NCBI RefSeq assembly: GCF_002803065.1
Contig: NZ_NNBL01000001.1
Span: 346,734 to 410,733, forward strand
DNA from: Streptomyces sp. CB01635
GTDB taxonomy: Bacteria > Actinomycetota > Actinomycetes > Streptomycetales > Streptomycetaceae
Length of the DNA: 64,000 nucleotides
Reading direction: 5' to 3'
Part shown: positions 35,152 to 43,760 of the stretch, piece by piece
How the letters are laid out: each line of letters starts with the position of its first letter
Numbering within the stretch: the stretch's first letter is position 1
Program-made: the position numbers and the translations under genes
The notes under the pieces: model-generated
Told to the model about the DNA's origin: nothing
Seen by the model: only the letters and a program-made list of their open reading frames with translations
Databases searched by the model: none

Positions 35152-36111
35152 ATGCGCCGAGACATACCGCCCCTCGACGAGGTGCGCCGCATCACCCAGA
35201 AGAAACGGGACGCGTGGTGGACCGTGCTCCTCGTCGACCCGGTCGCCACGCCGCTCGTGCGGCTGACGGCGATGCGCACGAGGATCACCCCGAACCAGAT
35301 CACCTGGGGCGCCTTCGTCCTGGGCCTCGGCTCCGCCGTCTGCTTCTGGCTGGGCGACTGGCGCTGGCTCATCGCCGGCGCCGTCGTCTACCACCTGTCC
35401 TTCATCCTCGACTGCATGGACGGCAAGGTCGCCCGGCTCACCGGCCAGGGGTCGGTCTTCGGCGCCTGGCTGGACTTCGTCTTCGACCGCATCCGCGTCA
35501 TGGTGTGCGGGGTCGCGCTCATGGCGGGCCAGTACGAACGCACCGGTGACGAGCTCTACATCTGGCTCGCCCTGGCCGTCGTCGGCCTCGACACCCTGCG
35601 CTACATCAACTCCCTGGAGATCTTCAAGATCCGCCACTCCATGCGCAAGCAGATCAAGGAGCGGGTCAAGGAGGCGCGGCGCGCCGAGAACGAGGCCGAG
35701 CTAGCCTTCATGGAGGACCTCCTCCGCGACAACCCCGAAGCGGACATCGAGCAGGACCTCCAGAAGGCGCGCTCGGCCCAGGGGATCGCGGAGGCCGCAC
35801 CGCAGCCCGCGCCCCAAGTGGTCGACCTGCACCAGGAGTTCAGGAGCCGCTTCCCCGTATACCTGCGGTTGCGCTCGTTCCTTCTCCGTCACCGCATCCG
35901 TACGCATCTGATCAGCGGGATCGAGTTCCAGATGGGCGTCTTCATGATCGGCCCGCTGATCGACCAGGTCCTGTGGGCGACGATCGTGTCCGGAGCGCTC
36001 CTGCTCGTCTTCGAACTCGCCATCATCTACAAGCTGTTGCTGTCGACCCGCGACTTCACGCGCACGATCGACTCGTTCGCGGAGCGCGGCCGGCGAACCG
36101 CCGCGGCCTGA
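35152..36111 (+). CDS. CDP-alcohol phosphatidyltransferase family protein
   Basis: The 319-residue membrane protein has the full family motif in one copy, D90-G91-x2-A94-R95-x8-G104-x3-D108-x3-D112, inside a bundle of transmembrane helices. It is longer than most because of a charged, partly coiled-coil soluble segment at about 165-240 (Lys/Glu/Arg-rich) before two further C-terminal membrane helices. It would transfer a phospho-alcohol group from a CDP-linked donor to a lipid or sugar alcohol. The exact phospholipid cannot be named. A strong terminator follows. Confidence 0.85.
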   Translation: MRRDIPPLDEVRRITQKKRDAWWTVLLVDPVATPLVRLTAMRTRITPNQITWGAFVLGLGSAVCFWLGDWRWLIAGAVVYHLSFILDCMDGKVARLTGQGSVFGAWLDFVFDRIRVMVCGVALMAGQYERTGDELYIWLALAVVGLDTLRYINSLEIFKIRHSMRKQIKERVKEARRAENEAELAFMEDLLRDNPEADIEQDLQKARSAQGIAEAAPQPAPQVVDLHQEFRSRFPVYLRLRSFLLRHRIRTHLISGIEFQMGVFMIGPLIDQVLWATIVSGALLLVFELAIIYKLLLSTRDFTRTIDSFAERGRRTAAA

Positions 36112-36133
36112 ACGTGAGGGCGCTCGAACGTGC

Positions 36134-36175
36134 GGGGGTGCCCCGCCGGACCTGACGGTCCCGCGGGGCACCCCC
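36134..36175. terminator. Strong bidirectional terminator
   Basis: GGGGGTGCCCCGC (36134-36146) pairs perfectly with GCGGGGCACCCCC (36163-36175) across a 16-nt loop. It sits between the convergent stops of the CDP-alcohol transferase and the MMPL gene. Confidence 0.75.
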
Positions 36176-36202
36176 GACGCGTACCTCAGCCCTACGCCGT
36201 CG

Positions 36203-38458
36203 TCACACCCCCACCCTCTCGTCCGTCACGGCCGGAGGCGGGGGAGCGGCCACCTCGTCGTGGGTCAGGTCGGGCAGCCGGTGCAGCCACTTCGGCAGAT
36301 ACCAGTTCCGCTCGCCGAGCAGCGCCATCACGGCGGGGAGCAGGATGCCGCGGATGGCCGTCGCGTCGATGAGCACCGCGGCCGCCAGGCCCACACCCAT
36401 CTGCTTGAACGACTGCATGGACAGCGTCCCGAAGATCGCGAAGACGGCCACCATGATGACCGCCGCGCTGGTGACCACGCCCGCCGTCGTCACCACACCG
36501 TGCGTGATGGCGTCCTTGTTCGTACGTCCCTGAAGCCGCGCCTCCCGGATCCGCGACACCACGAACACGTGGTAGTCCATCGAGAGCCCGAAGAGGATCA
36601 CGAAGAGGAACAGCGGCAGCCAGGAGATGATCGCGCCCACGCCCTCCGCGCCGACCAGGGACGCGCCCCAGCCGTTCTGGAAGACGGCGACCAGGATGCC
36701 GTAAGCGGCGCCCACGGACAGCAGGTTGAGGGCGATCGAGGTGATGGCCACCGTCAGTGAGCGGAACGACAGCAGCATCAGCAGGAACGCGAAGACCACG
36801 ACGAAGGCGAACACCGGGACCACCGAGCCGACGATCTGGTCGTTGAAGTCCTTCGATCCCGCGACCTGACCGGTGACGGGCGCCTCGACCCCGTCGACCT
36901 TGCCGAGCGTGTCCGGCCGCACCTGGTCCCTGATCAGTGCGAGGCTCTTCTCCGCCCTGTCCTGGTCGGAGCCGCCGACCAGCGGGACGCTGATGAACGC
37001 CACGTTCTCGCGGCCGTGCACGGTGAGGTCCACCGGGCCGCGCGAAGCCCCCGAGCTGACCGCGGCCTCACGGAAGCCGGCGATCGCGCTCCGCACCTCG
37101 GGCGCGTTGATGTCGGCGGCCTTGACGACCACCTCGGCCGGCTCGGAGCCGCCGGGGAACGCGTCGTTGAGCCGGTCGTACGTCGCCACGATCGGCAGCG
37201 AGTCGCCGAACTCCTGGTCCAGGGTGAGGTTCTGGGTCTTCATGCCGAGTGCCGGGGCGGTCACCGCGAGGAGGGCGCCGATCGCGACGACCACGGACAC
37301 GGCGGGCCGGGCGAGGACGACGCGCAGCACCGCCTGCCAGAACCGGCTGCCCTCCGGAGCCCCGTTCCCGTTACGCCGCCTGCCGCGGTTCAGGAACGGC
37401 AGCCGCCCCTTCTCCACGCGCTCGCCGAGCAGCGAGAGCAGCGCCGGCAGCACCGTCACGGAGCCCACCATGGCGACCGCCACGACCATCAGCGAGGCGA
37501 GGCCCATCGCCTGGAACTCGGCGAGCCCCGTGAACAGCATGCCTGCCATCGCCACGCACACCGTGACACCCGAGACGATGATGGCCCGGCCGCTCGTCGC
37601 CGCCGCCACCCGCAGCGCGGTCTGCGGGTCGTGGCCCTTCATCCGCTCCTCGCGCTCGCGCCGCAGATAGAAGAGGCAGTAGTCGACGCCGACCGCGAGA
37701 CCCACCAGCAGCATCACGGAGTTGGCGGTGTCGCTCATCGGCTGGAGGTGGCTGACGATGCCCATCAGGCCCATCGTCGCCATGATCGCGGTGACGGCCA
37801 GGGCGACCGGGAGGAGGGCGGCCACCAGCGCGCCGAACGCGATGAGGAGGATTCCGAGCGCGACCGGGACCGCCGAGTACTCGGCCCGCTGGAAGTCGTT
37901 GCCGAAGGCGTCCTCGAACGTCTTGCCCATGCTCGCGCCGCCGATCTCCTCGATCCGCAGCGAGCCATGGGTCCGCTGGACCTTCTCGACGGCCTTGAGT
38001 ACCGGTTCGACGCGGTCGCTCGCCGTGCCGGGGTCGCCGCGCATGTCGAACTGGACGAGCGCGCTGCGGCCGTCCTTGGAGATCGTCTTCGCCCCCGGGT
38101 CGTAGGGCGACTTCACGTTCGTGGCGGCGCCGGTGCCCTGGACCGCCTTCACGACCTCGTCGACAGCCCGCCGGAAGTCGGCGTCCGTCGCCCGCACTTT
38201 GCCGTCCCTGCCCTGGACGAGCACGGTCTCGCCCGCGGGCTCCTCGATACCGGCGTCGTCGATGATGCGCGCCGCCTGTGTGGTCTCTCCCTGGAGCTGA
38301 TCGCTGTCCGACACATCGACCCGGCCGGCGGCCGTGCCGATCCCCATGGCCAGGACGACGAACAGCACCCAGATGCCCACGGCAGCCCATCGGTGCCGCA
38401 CGCTCCAGCCGCCGGCCCGGGCCGCCAGGCCCCGTACCCGCGTGTCTCGGTTCCCCAT
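36203..38458 (-). CDS. MMPL family transporter (RND superfamily)
   Basis: The 751-residue protein has the duplicated MMPL layout. One transmembrane helix near residue 30 is followed by a large extracytoplasmic loop, a block of five helices with D-Y-C-L-F-Y, a second loop and a second helix block with D-Y-H-V-F-V. The D-Y pairs in matching helices are the proton-relay signature. Such proteins export lipids or hydrophobic metabolites. I start it at the ATG 38458, which has AAGGGGG upstream; the frame continues to 38602 without a ribosome site. No regulator or substrate genes are adjacent. Confidence 0.88.
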   Translation of the reverse strand: MGNRDTRVRGLAARAGGWSVRHRWAAVGIWVLFVVLAMGIGTAAGRVDVSDSDQLQGETTQAARIIDDAGIEEPAGETVLVQGRDGKVRATDADFRRAVDEVVKAVQGTGAATNVKSPYDPGAKTISKDGRSALVQFDMRGDPGTASDRVEPVLKAVEKVQRTHGSLRIEEIGGASMGKTFEDAFGNDFQRAEYSAVPVALGILLIAFGALVAALLPVALAVTAIMATMGLMGIVSHLQPMSDTANSVMLLVGLAVGVDYCLFYLRREREERMKGHDPQTALRVAAATSGRAIIVSGVTVCVAMAGMLFTGLAEFQAMGLASLMVVAVAMVGSVTVLPALLSLLGERVEKGRLPFLNRGRRRNGNGAPEGSRFWQAVLRVVLARPAVSVVVAIGALLAVTAPALGMKTQNLTLDQEFGDSLPIVATYDRLNDAFPGGSEPAEVVVKAADINAPEVRSAIAGFREAAVSSGASRGPVDLTVHGRENVAFISVPLVGGSDQDRAEKSLALIRDQVRPDTLGKVDGVEAPVTGQVAGSKDFNDQIVGSVVPVFAFVVVFAFLLMLLSFRSLTVAITSIALNLLSVGAAYGILVAVFQNGWGASLVGAEGVGAIISWLPLFLFVILFGLSMDYHVFVVSRIREARLQGRTNKDAITHGVVTTAGVVTSAAVIMVAVFAIFGTLSMQSFKQMGVGLAAAVLIDATAIRGILLPAVMALLGERNWYLPKWLHRLPDLTHDEVAAPPPPAVTDERVGV

Positions 38459-38684
38459 GACGGACTGCCCCCTTGTGTGCGGTGACAGCACCGTGCCGTC
38501 ACCTCCGTATCGAAGGTATGGGCCCGATAAGAGCGTCTCGTCGTGCTGTCCGGTGAGCCGGCGGGGCCCGGCTCCTCCTTGCGGGCGGGGCGGGCTCCCC
38601 ACTCAGGAGGACTGAAGTCCCCTACATCTATAGGGAATTCCCGGAGTCCGAAGTGTCGGTCGAAGCCCGAATTGTTATTACGAA

Positions 38685-38701
38685 GACTTGTTGAACAAGT
38701 C
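38685..38701. promoter_or_regulatory. 17-bp palindrome, candidate operator of the subtilisin gene
   Basis: GACTTGTT and AACAAGTC are perfectly complementary around a single G. The right half contains TTGAAC (38691-38696), a possible -35 box, with TAGGTC 16 bp further on. A bound repressor would therefore block RNA polymerase. It is 155 bp upstream of the protease start. Confidence 0.45.
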
Positions 38702-38753
38702 ACAGCTGTATGTAGGTCTTGATCTGGTCGCGTCAATCGGCCAGTGTTTCGTG

Positions 38754-38792
38754 CCAACCCCCGGAGATCTTCCGGAGATTGCCGGGGGTTGG
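38754..38792 (+). promoter_or_regulatory. Hairpin in the untranslated leader of the subtilisin gene
   Basis: CCAACCCCCGG (38754-38764) pairs perfectly with CCGGGGGTTGG (38782-38792) over a 17-nt loop that itself repeats part of CCGGAGAT. It lies 64 bp before the start codon and downstream of the candidate promoter, so it would form in the mRNA leader as a stabiliser or attenuator. Confidence 0.45.
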
Positions 38793-38855
38793 TTGAGAAC
38801 CATCAGTAAACCCCCCACAAACCCCCCCACAGAAACCACGAGGAGACCCCTCTTC

Positions 38856-40067
38856 ATGGCAACTCACAAGCGTGCCCGCAGCACGACGAAGCTCACCGCG
38901 GCGATAGCCACCGCTGCCACCGCGGCCGGCGTGATCGTCTTCGCGGGCTCCCTGGCCGGCGCCTCGACCCCCGCCGAGGGCAAGGTCTACGGGCTCGACG
39001 CCAAGGGCGCCGTCTCCGGCAGCTACATCGTGCTGCTGGACCAGAAGACCGACAAGAACGGCAAGCAGGACCTCGCCAAGGAGTACGGGGGCCAGCTGAA
39101 GCGCGCCTACTCCTCCGCCGTCAACGGATTCTCCGTGAACGGCCTTTCGGAGACCGAGGCCAAGCGCCTCGCCGCCGATTCGTCGGTGGCCAAGGTCGTC
39201 CAGAACAAGAAGTTCCACATCGACGCCACCCAGGACAACCCGCCGTCGTGGGGCCTGGACCGCATCGACCAGGCGGACACCGCGGGCGACAAGAAGTACA
39301 CCTACCCGGACAGCGCCGGTGAGGGCGTGACCGCGTACGTCATCGACACCGGCGTCCGCGTCAGCCACAAGGACTTCGGCGGCCGCGCCACCTCCGGCTT
39401 CGACGCCATCGACAACGACGACAACGCCGACGACGGCAACGGCCACGGCACGCACGTCGCCGGGACCATCGCCGGTGACGCGCACGGCGTCGCCAAGAAG
39501 GCGAAGATCGTCGCCGTCCGCGTCCTCGACAACGAGGGCTCGGGCACCACCGAGCAGGTCGTCGCGGGCATCGACTGGGTCACCAAGAACCATCAGGGCC
39601 CGTCCGTCGCCAACATGTCCCTCGGCGGCGGCGCCGACGAGGCGCTCGACGCGGCCGTCCAGAAGGCCATCGCCTCCGGCGTCACCTTCGCGGTCGCCGC
39701 GGGCAACGAGTCGACCGACGCGTCCGCCGGGTCCCCGGCCCGCGTCAAGGAGGCCATCACCGTCGCCTCCTCCACCAAGGACGACGAGCAGTCCGACTTC
39801 TCCAACTACGGCTCCGTCGTGGACATCTACGCCCCCGGCTCGGACATCACCTCCGACTGGAACACCGGCGACGACGCCACCAACACCATCTCCGGTACGT
39901 CGATGGCGACCCCCCACGTCGTGGGCGCCGCCGCCGTCTACCTGAGCGGCCACCCGGACGCGACGCCCGCGGACGTCTCCAAGGCACTGACCGACGGCGC
40001 GACCCCCGACAAGATCTCCAACGCGAGCGAGGGCACGCCGAACAAGCTCCTCAAGATCGTCGAGTAG
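38856..40067 (+). CDS. Secreted subtilisin-like serine protease (S8) with I9 propeptide
   Basis: The 403-residue prepro-protein has a signal peptide ending near residue 36. The I9 inhibitor propeptide (about 55-122) opens G-S-Y-I-V-L-L. The S8A catalytic domain has D164 (V-I-D-T-G), H197 (N-G-H-G-T-H), oxyanion N284 (A-A-G-N-E) and S349 (G-T-S-M-A-T-P). It resembles proteinase K-like alkaline proteases and has no extra C-terminal domain. The ATG follows GAGGAG. A perfect GC-rich hairpin terminator lies after the stop. Confidence 0.94.
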   Translation: MATHKRARSTTKLTAAIATAATAAGVIVFAGSLAGASTPAEGKVYGLDAKGAVSGSYIVLLDQKTDKNGKQDLAKEYGGQLKRAYSSAVNGFSVNGLSETEAKRLAADSSVAKVVQNKKFHIDATQDNPPSWGLDRIDQADTAGDKKYTYPDSAGEGVTAYVIDTGVRVSHKDFGGRATSGFDAIDNDDNADDGNGHGTHVAGTIAGDAHGVAKKAKIVAVRVLDNEGSGTTEQVVAGIDWVTKNHQGPSVANMSLGGGADEALDAAVQKAIASGVTFAVAAGNESTDASAGSPARVKEAITVASSTKDDEQSDFSNYGSVVDIYAPGSDITSDWNTGDDATNTISGTSMATPHVVGAAAVYLSGHPDATPADVSKALTDGATPDKISNASEGTPNKLLKIVE

Positions 40068-40087
40068 TACCGGCAGCACCCCTGACC

Positions 40088-40128
40088 GGCGGCCGCCGTG
40101 CCCTCCCCCACGGGGCGCGGCGGCCGCC
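40088..40128 (+). terminator. Terminator of the subtilisin gene
   Basis: GGCGGCCGCCG (40088-40098) and CGGCGGCCGCC (40118-40128) are perfectly complementary with a 19-nt loop, 20 bp after the protease stop. The DUF1697 gene starts 12 bp after the hairpin. Confidence 0.65.
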
Positions 40129-40140
40129 TATCGTGTCCCC

Positions 40141-40692
40141 ATGGCGACAAAGGCGTACGCGGCACTGCTCCGCGGGATCAATGTGGGCGGCAGCAGAAAG
40201 GTCCCGATGGCGCGGCTTCGCCCCCTGATCGAAGGGCTCGGGCACGGCGGCGTACGGACGTATCTGCAGAGCGGCAACGCGACGTTCACCAGCGACCACG
40301 GTGACGAGTCGACCCTGGCCGCCGAGCTGAGCACGGCCATCGAGAAGGAGTTCGGCTTCGGCGTGGACGTGATCGTGCGCGAGCACGCCTACCTCGCGTC
40401 GGTCGTGGACGCGTGCCCCTTCCCCGCCGCCTCGTGCAAAGGCAAGCAGCTGCACGTCACCTACTTCTCCGGGCCTGTCGACCCCGAGCGGTTCGCCTCC
40501 GTCGACCCGGCCGAGTTCGCCCCCGAGGACTTCCGGCTCGGCCCGCGCGAGCTGTACCTCTACGCCCCCGAGGGCCTCGGCCGCTCGAAGCTCGGCGCCG
40601 TGCTCGCCCGGCCGGCCCTGAACAAGGGCCTCATCGCCACCTCCCGCAACTGGAACACCGTCGTCAAGCTCGTGGAGATGACCGGTGCCTGA
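40141..40692 (+). CDS. DUF1697 domain-containing protein
   Basis: The 183-residue protein matches the DUF1697 pattern from its first residues: A-L-L-R-G-I-N-V-G-G, then Y-L-Q-S-G-N and a closing A-T-S-R-N-W-N-T-V. The family is widespread, small and cytosolic with no established function. The spacing after the terminator hairpin is only 12 bp, so its promoter must overlap the hairpin or it depends on read-through. Its stop overlaps the next start by 8 bp. Confidence 0.85.
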   Translation: MATKAYAALLRGINVGGSRKVPMARLRPLIEGLGHGGVRTYLQSGNATFTSDHGDESTLAAELSTAIEKEFGFGVDVIVREHAYLASVVDACPFPAASCKGKQLHVTYFSGPVDPERFASVDPAEFAPEDFRLGPRELYLYAPEGLGRSKLGAVLARPALNKGLIATSRNWNTVVKLVEMTGA

Positions 40693-41050
40693 GCTCGACG
40701 CCGTCGACGCCGCCATCGAGGGTGAACTGCGGCTGCTCGACCCGGCCGTGCGCCGCTCCCCGGAGCTGCTCGGCGCGCTGCTGCACCCCGACTACTTCGA
40801 GTTCGGCGTGTCGGGCCGCCGCTGGGACCGCGCCTCGATCATCACCGAGCTCTCCTCGACGGCCGAGCTGGGCGTGCGGCCCCTCACCGTCTCGCGGATG
40901 AAGGGCGTGCGGCTCGGCCCCGGGCTCGTCCATCTGACCTTCGACACCGACCGCAACGGGGCCTGTGCACACCGCAGTTCACTGTGGCGGCAGGGCGTCG
41001 AGGGCTGGCTCCTCTACTTCCATCAGGGGACGCCGTTCAGCCGGGAGTGA
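40685..41050 (+). CDS. DUF4440 / NTF2-like protein
   Basis: The 121-residue protein has the NTF2-like cone pattern: E-L-R-L-L-D-P-A-V-R-R-S-P, then L-L-H-P-D-Y-F-E-F-G and a closing W-L-L-Y-F-H-Q-G-T-P-F. DUF4440 members bind small molecules or act as simple isomerases, and no specific role can be given. The GTG start lies inside the end of the DUF1697 gene, so the two are translationally coupled. Confidence 0.82.
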   Translation: MPELDAVDAAIEGELRLLDPAVRRSPELLGALLHPDYFEFGVSGRRWDRASIITELSSTAELGVRPLTVSRMKGVRLGPGLVHLTFDTDRNGACAHRSSLWRQGVEGWLLYFHQGTPFSRE

Positions 41051-41065
41051 GCGCGGCGCGGGACG

Positions 41066-41608
41066 TCAGCGCGCCGGTTTCGAGCGGGAGCGGCGGCGGA
41101 CCCCGGCCGCGACGCCCGCAACGACACAGGTCCCGATGGCTCCGGCGACCGCGACCAGGACGTACGTGGGATACAGGTCGTCGCCCGACGGGTACCGCTC
41201 ACCGCAGAGCCGCACCACGCCGGGGTGGTCGCGGTCGGCCTCCAGGCACACCCGGTGACCGACTCCGGGACTGCCGGGGCCTGTGCCCAGCGCTCTCGTG
41301 ACGGTGTGCCGGTGACCCTGGACCTCGTACGCGATCACCTGCTCGTAGCCGCTCTTCGGCACGTGCTCGACGGCGGTGACGACGCCGCTCACGCGGACCG
41401 GAGCCGCGTCGATCCGCTCCGCCTGCCGCCACTGCCGGGAGGCCGAGCAGCCGCCCACAACCGCCAGGAGCAGGCAGAGGAATCCGGCCCCCAGAGGACC
41501 GAGCGTGTACGCACGGGGAGCAGGCTCGCACGTCCGCGTGCGCGGAGCGCGAGAGTTTGCCTGATCATGAGTGGCCCCTACAGCCGTCTGTGAAAGGCTC
41601 GTTGGCAT
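41066..41608 (-). CDS. DUF3592-like membrane protein
   Basis: The 180-residue protein has a transmembrane helix at about 36-54, an extracytoplasmic beta-rich section (G-V-V-T-A-V-E-H and Y-E-V-Q-G-H-R-H-T-V) typical of DUF3592, and a second helix at about 150-170 followed by a basic tail. Its role is unknown. The only usable start before the first helix is the ATG at 41608, whose bases interlock with the ATG (41607) of the divergent reductase. No other ATG or GTG precedes the helix, so the start is uncertain. Confidence 0.65.
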   Translation of the reverse strand: MPTSLSQTAVGATHDQANSRAPRTRTCEPAPRAYTLGPLGAGFLCLLLAVVGGCSASRQWRQAERIDAAPVRVSGVVTAVEHVPKSGYEQVIAYEVQGHRHTVTRALGTGPGSPGVGHRVCLEADRDHPGVVRLCGERYPSGDDLYPTYVLVAVAGAIGTCVVAGVAAGVRRRSRSKPAR

Positions 41609-42614
41609 GCGCTACCTCATCATCGGAGCAGGAGCGGTCGGCGGCGCCATCGGCGGCCGGCTCGCACAGGCCGGGCACGACGTCGTCCTCGTCGCCCGCG
41701 GCAAGCAGTACGAGGCACTGCGGGACCACGGGCTCCGCCTCGTCACTCCCGACGGCCCGCACATCCACCGCCTCCCGGTCGTCGCCGGGCCCGGGGCGCT
41801 CGGCGAACTGAGCCCGGACGACGTGCTCGTGCTCGCCGTGAAGACCCAGGACAGCGTCGCCGCGCTCGAAGCGTGGGCCGGGCGGCCGGTCGCCGGAGGC
41901 GGCACCGCCGCCGAGCGGCTGGCGCTGGTCTGCGCGCAGAACGGAGTGGAGAGCGAGCGTCTCGCGCTGCGGCTCTTCCGGCGCGTGTACGGCATGTGCG
42001 TGTGGCTGCCCGCCACGTTCGTCGAGCCCGGCGTCGTGTCCGCCGCGGGCACCCCGCTCACCGGCATCCTGCACATCGGCCGGTACCCGGAAGGCACCGA
42101 CGAGACCGCCCAGCGCATCTCCGCCGACCTGGAGAAGTCCTTCTTCGAGGCACCCGTCGTGCCCGACGTGATGCGCTGGAAGTACGCCAAGCTCCTCGGC
42201 AACCTGGCCAACGCGATCGAGGCCGTGTCCGGGGTGATCACCAGCGAGGCGGGGCTCGCCCTCCACGGGCGGGCCCGTGCCGAGGGCGAGGCCGTGCTCG
42301 CCGCGGCGGGCATCGCGTTCGCCTCCAAGGAGGAAGAGAAGGAGTCCCGCGGCGACAAGATCCGCTTCGAGCCCTTCGACGGCTCGGAGCGCAGCGGCGG
42401 CTCGTCCTGGCAGTCCCTCAGCCGCGGCACGGGCACCATCGAGTCCGACTACCTCAACGGCGAGATGGGCCTGCTCGGACGGCTGCACGGCGTTCCGACC
42501 CCGGTCAACGACGCCCTCCAGTCGGTAGCCGACCGCTTCGCCCGCGAGGGCCGCCCGGCCGGATCCATGCAGATCACGGAACTCATCTCAAAGGCCGCCG
42601 CGGCGCCCCGCTAG
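41607..42614 (+). CDS. 2-dehydropantoate 2-reductase family protein
   Basis: The 335-residue protein has the ApbA/PanE Rossmann fingerprint G7-A-G9-A-V-G12, the K-T-Q motif around residue 75 and a C-terminal helical domain with R-W-K-Y-A-K-L-L-G-N and a catalytic-type Lys. It would reduce ketopantoate to pantoate with NADPH for coenzyme A synthesis. Many paralogues of this family have other 2-oxoacid substrates, so I leave the symbol blank. AAAGG lies upstream of the ATG at 41607. No other pantothenate gene is nearby. Confidence 0.84.
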   Translation: MRYLIIGAGAVGGAIGGRLAQAGHDVVLVARGKQYEALRDHGLRLVTPDGPHIHRLPVVAGPGALGELSPDDVLVLAVKTQDSVAALEAWAGRPVAGGGTAAERLALVCAQNGVESERLALRLFRRVYGMCVWLPATFVEPGVVSAAGTPLTGILHIGRYPEGTDETAQRISADLEKSFFEAPVVPDVMRWKYAKLLGNLANAIEAVSGVITSEAGLALHGRARAEGEAVLAAAGIAFASKEEEKESRGDKIRFEPFDGSERSGGSSWQSLSRGTGTIESDYLNGEMGLLGRLHGVPTPVNDALQSVADRFAREGRPAGSMQITELISKAAAAPR

Positions 42615-43003
42615 CCGTCGCATTCCTTCAAGCCGGCGGCGGCCCCTGCGCGAGACGTTTTCGGCATGGAAACCGAGTACACCGCGTACGTGGCAGAGCC
42701 CGAACGGGCCGTCGGGCGGGCATAGGTCGCGCTCGGGTCAGGGCGGCGGACGGGACGCGTGCCGAGTTCGTTCGGACCGGACTGTCAGACCCCGCCACTA
42801 CCTTCGGGAGCATGAACGAACTGACGTCGCGTGTGGAGCGGTTGCGCTCCGCCCTGAGCGGGCCGGCGCCGGACGACGAACGTTTCGAGGGTCTTACGAC
42901 GACCGGCTTCTGGAACGCATGGTGCGGACGGTGGAGGTGCTCCTGGAGGCGGGGTGAGTGGCTGTGTCGCCGCCGACCACGTACGCAGTCCGTGCGGCGC
43001 GCC
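42615..43003. other. 389-bp region with a broken small reading frame
   Basis: It lies between the reductase and the convergent chelatase gene. It holds a 20-codon open frame from an ATG at 42666, too short to support, and the frame-disrupted small gene at 42812-42957 described separately. No hairpin terminator stands out. Confidence 0.5.
42812..42957 (+). pseudogene. Small gene of unknown function, apparently frameshifted
   Basis: From the ATG at 42812 the frame encodes a charged helix-like start (M-N-E-L-T-S-R-V-E-R-L-R) that soon degenerates into Trp/Arg-rich sequence. Moving back one base at about 42889 gives S-Y-D-D-R-L-L-E-R-M-V-R-T-V-E-V-L-L-E-A and a TGA at 42955. Together the two parts read as a coherent 48-residue helical protein. 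This suggests a single-base loss, a sequencing error or, less likely, programmed -1 shifting. There is no homology I can name. Confidence 0.35.
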
Positions 43004-43753
43004 TCACGCGCCCACCGCCACCAACTCCCGTACGGTCGCCGCCTCATAGCGCCGCACAAGCAGCCGCGCCACCTCCGGTGCCGGGCCCAGTACGTCCGCG
43101 AGGACGTCCGCTTGGGAGGCGCCGCGGGCGATGCGGTCCGGGAGGTGGCCGGGGGCCAGGACGTAGGGGGCCACCGCCACCCGGCGGACGCCCTCGGCGC
43201 GCAGTTGCGCCACGGCGTCCTCCGTGCGGGGCAGAGATGCGGAGGCGAACGCAGGTCGCACGGCGCACCAGCCGGTGTGCCGCCACTCCCGCGCGATTTC
43301 AGCGATCACTGCGATCGCCTCCGGGTCTGTGGAGCCCGCCGAGGCCAGGACGACCCCGGTCGTGGGCTTGTCGGCCGGGGTGAGCCCGGCCTGGTAGAGG
43401 CGGCGTTCGAGCGCTGCCGTCAGGAGTGGGGAGGGGCCGAGCACCTCCGCCTGGCGGATCCGCAGCCGGGCCGGGGCCTGCCGCAGGACCGCCGGGATGT
43501 CCGCCTTCGCGTGGAACGCGCGCGTCAGGAGCAGGGGGAGGGCGACCACGTCGCGCACGCCCTCCGCCGCCAGGGACTCCAGGACGCCGTTCACCGAGGG
43601 GACGTTGAAGTCCAGGAACCCCGTCTCCACGCGCAGCCCCGGCCGCAGCGCCCGTACTTCGCGTACGAGCGCGTGGACCGTCGCGGCATGGCGCGGATCG
43701 CGGCTGCCGTGAGCGATCACGAGCAGGACCGGGCGGGCGGGGCGCTGGTGCAT
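43004..43753 (-). CDS. CbiX-type sirohydrochlorin chelatase
   Basis: The 249-residue protein has two halves with the CbiX/SirB fold: L-V-I-A-H-G-S-R-D-P with metal-handling H15, the second site L-L-T-R-A-F-H-A-K-A-D-I-P, and a repeat of the domain after residue 130. It inserts Fe(II) into sirohydrochlorin (or Co(II) for cobalamin). At the 3' end of the sulfur operon it would provide siroheme for the sulfite reductase at the operon's front, so I favour the iron reaction. It starts 7 bp after the permease stop. Confidence 0.88.
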   Translation of the reverse strand: MHQRPARPVLLVIAHGSRDPRHAATVHALVREVRALRPGLRVETGFLDFNVPSVNGVLESLAAEGVRDVVALPLLLTRAFHAKADIPAVLRQAPARLRIRQAEVLGPSPLLTAALERRLYQAGLTPADKPTTGVVLASAGSTDPEAIAVIAEIAREWRHTGWCAVRPAFASASLPRTEDAVAQLRAEGVRRVAVAPYVLAPGHLPDRIARGASQADVLADVLGPAPEVARLLVRRYEAATVRELVAVGA

Positions 43754-43760
43754 GACGGGG

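Larger units (their letters stand above)
38459..38855. other. 397-bp intergenic region between the divergent MMPL and subtilisin genes
   Basis: No gene is evident. The region is locally AT-rich and unusually rich in symmetry. It has a perfect GGGAATTCCC palindrome (38633-38642), a 17-bp palindrome at 38685-38701 and an 11-bp inverted repeat at 38754-38792. Promoters for both genes must lie here. Confidence 0.6.

Noticed and set aside
38733..40079. 448-codon frame antisense to the subtilisin gene
   Set aside because: The plus strand encodes a complete prepro-protease with its catalytic triad. The antisense product is low-complexity Val/Gly/Asp.
42666..42725. 20-codon open frame after the ketopantoate reductase gene
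   Set aside because: Too short, no ribosome site and no context to support translation.
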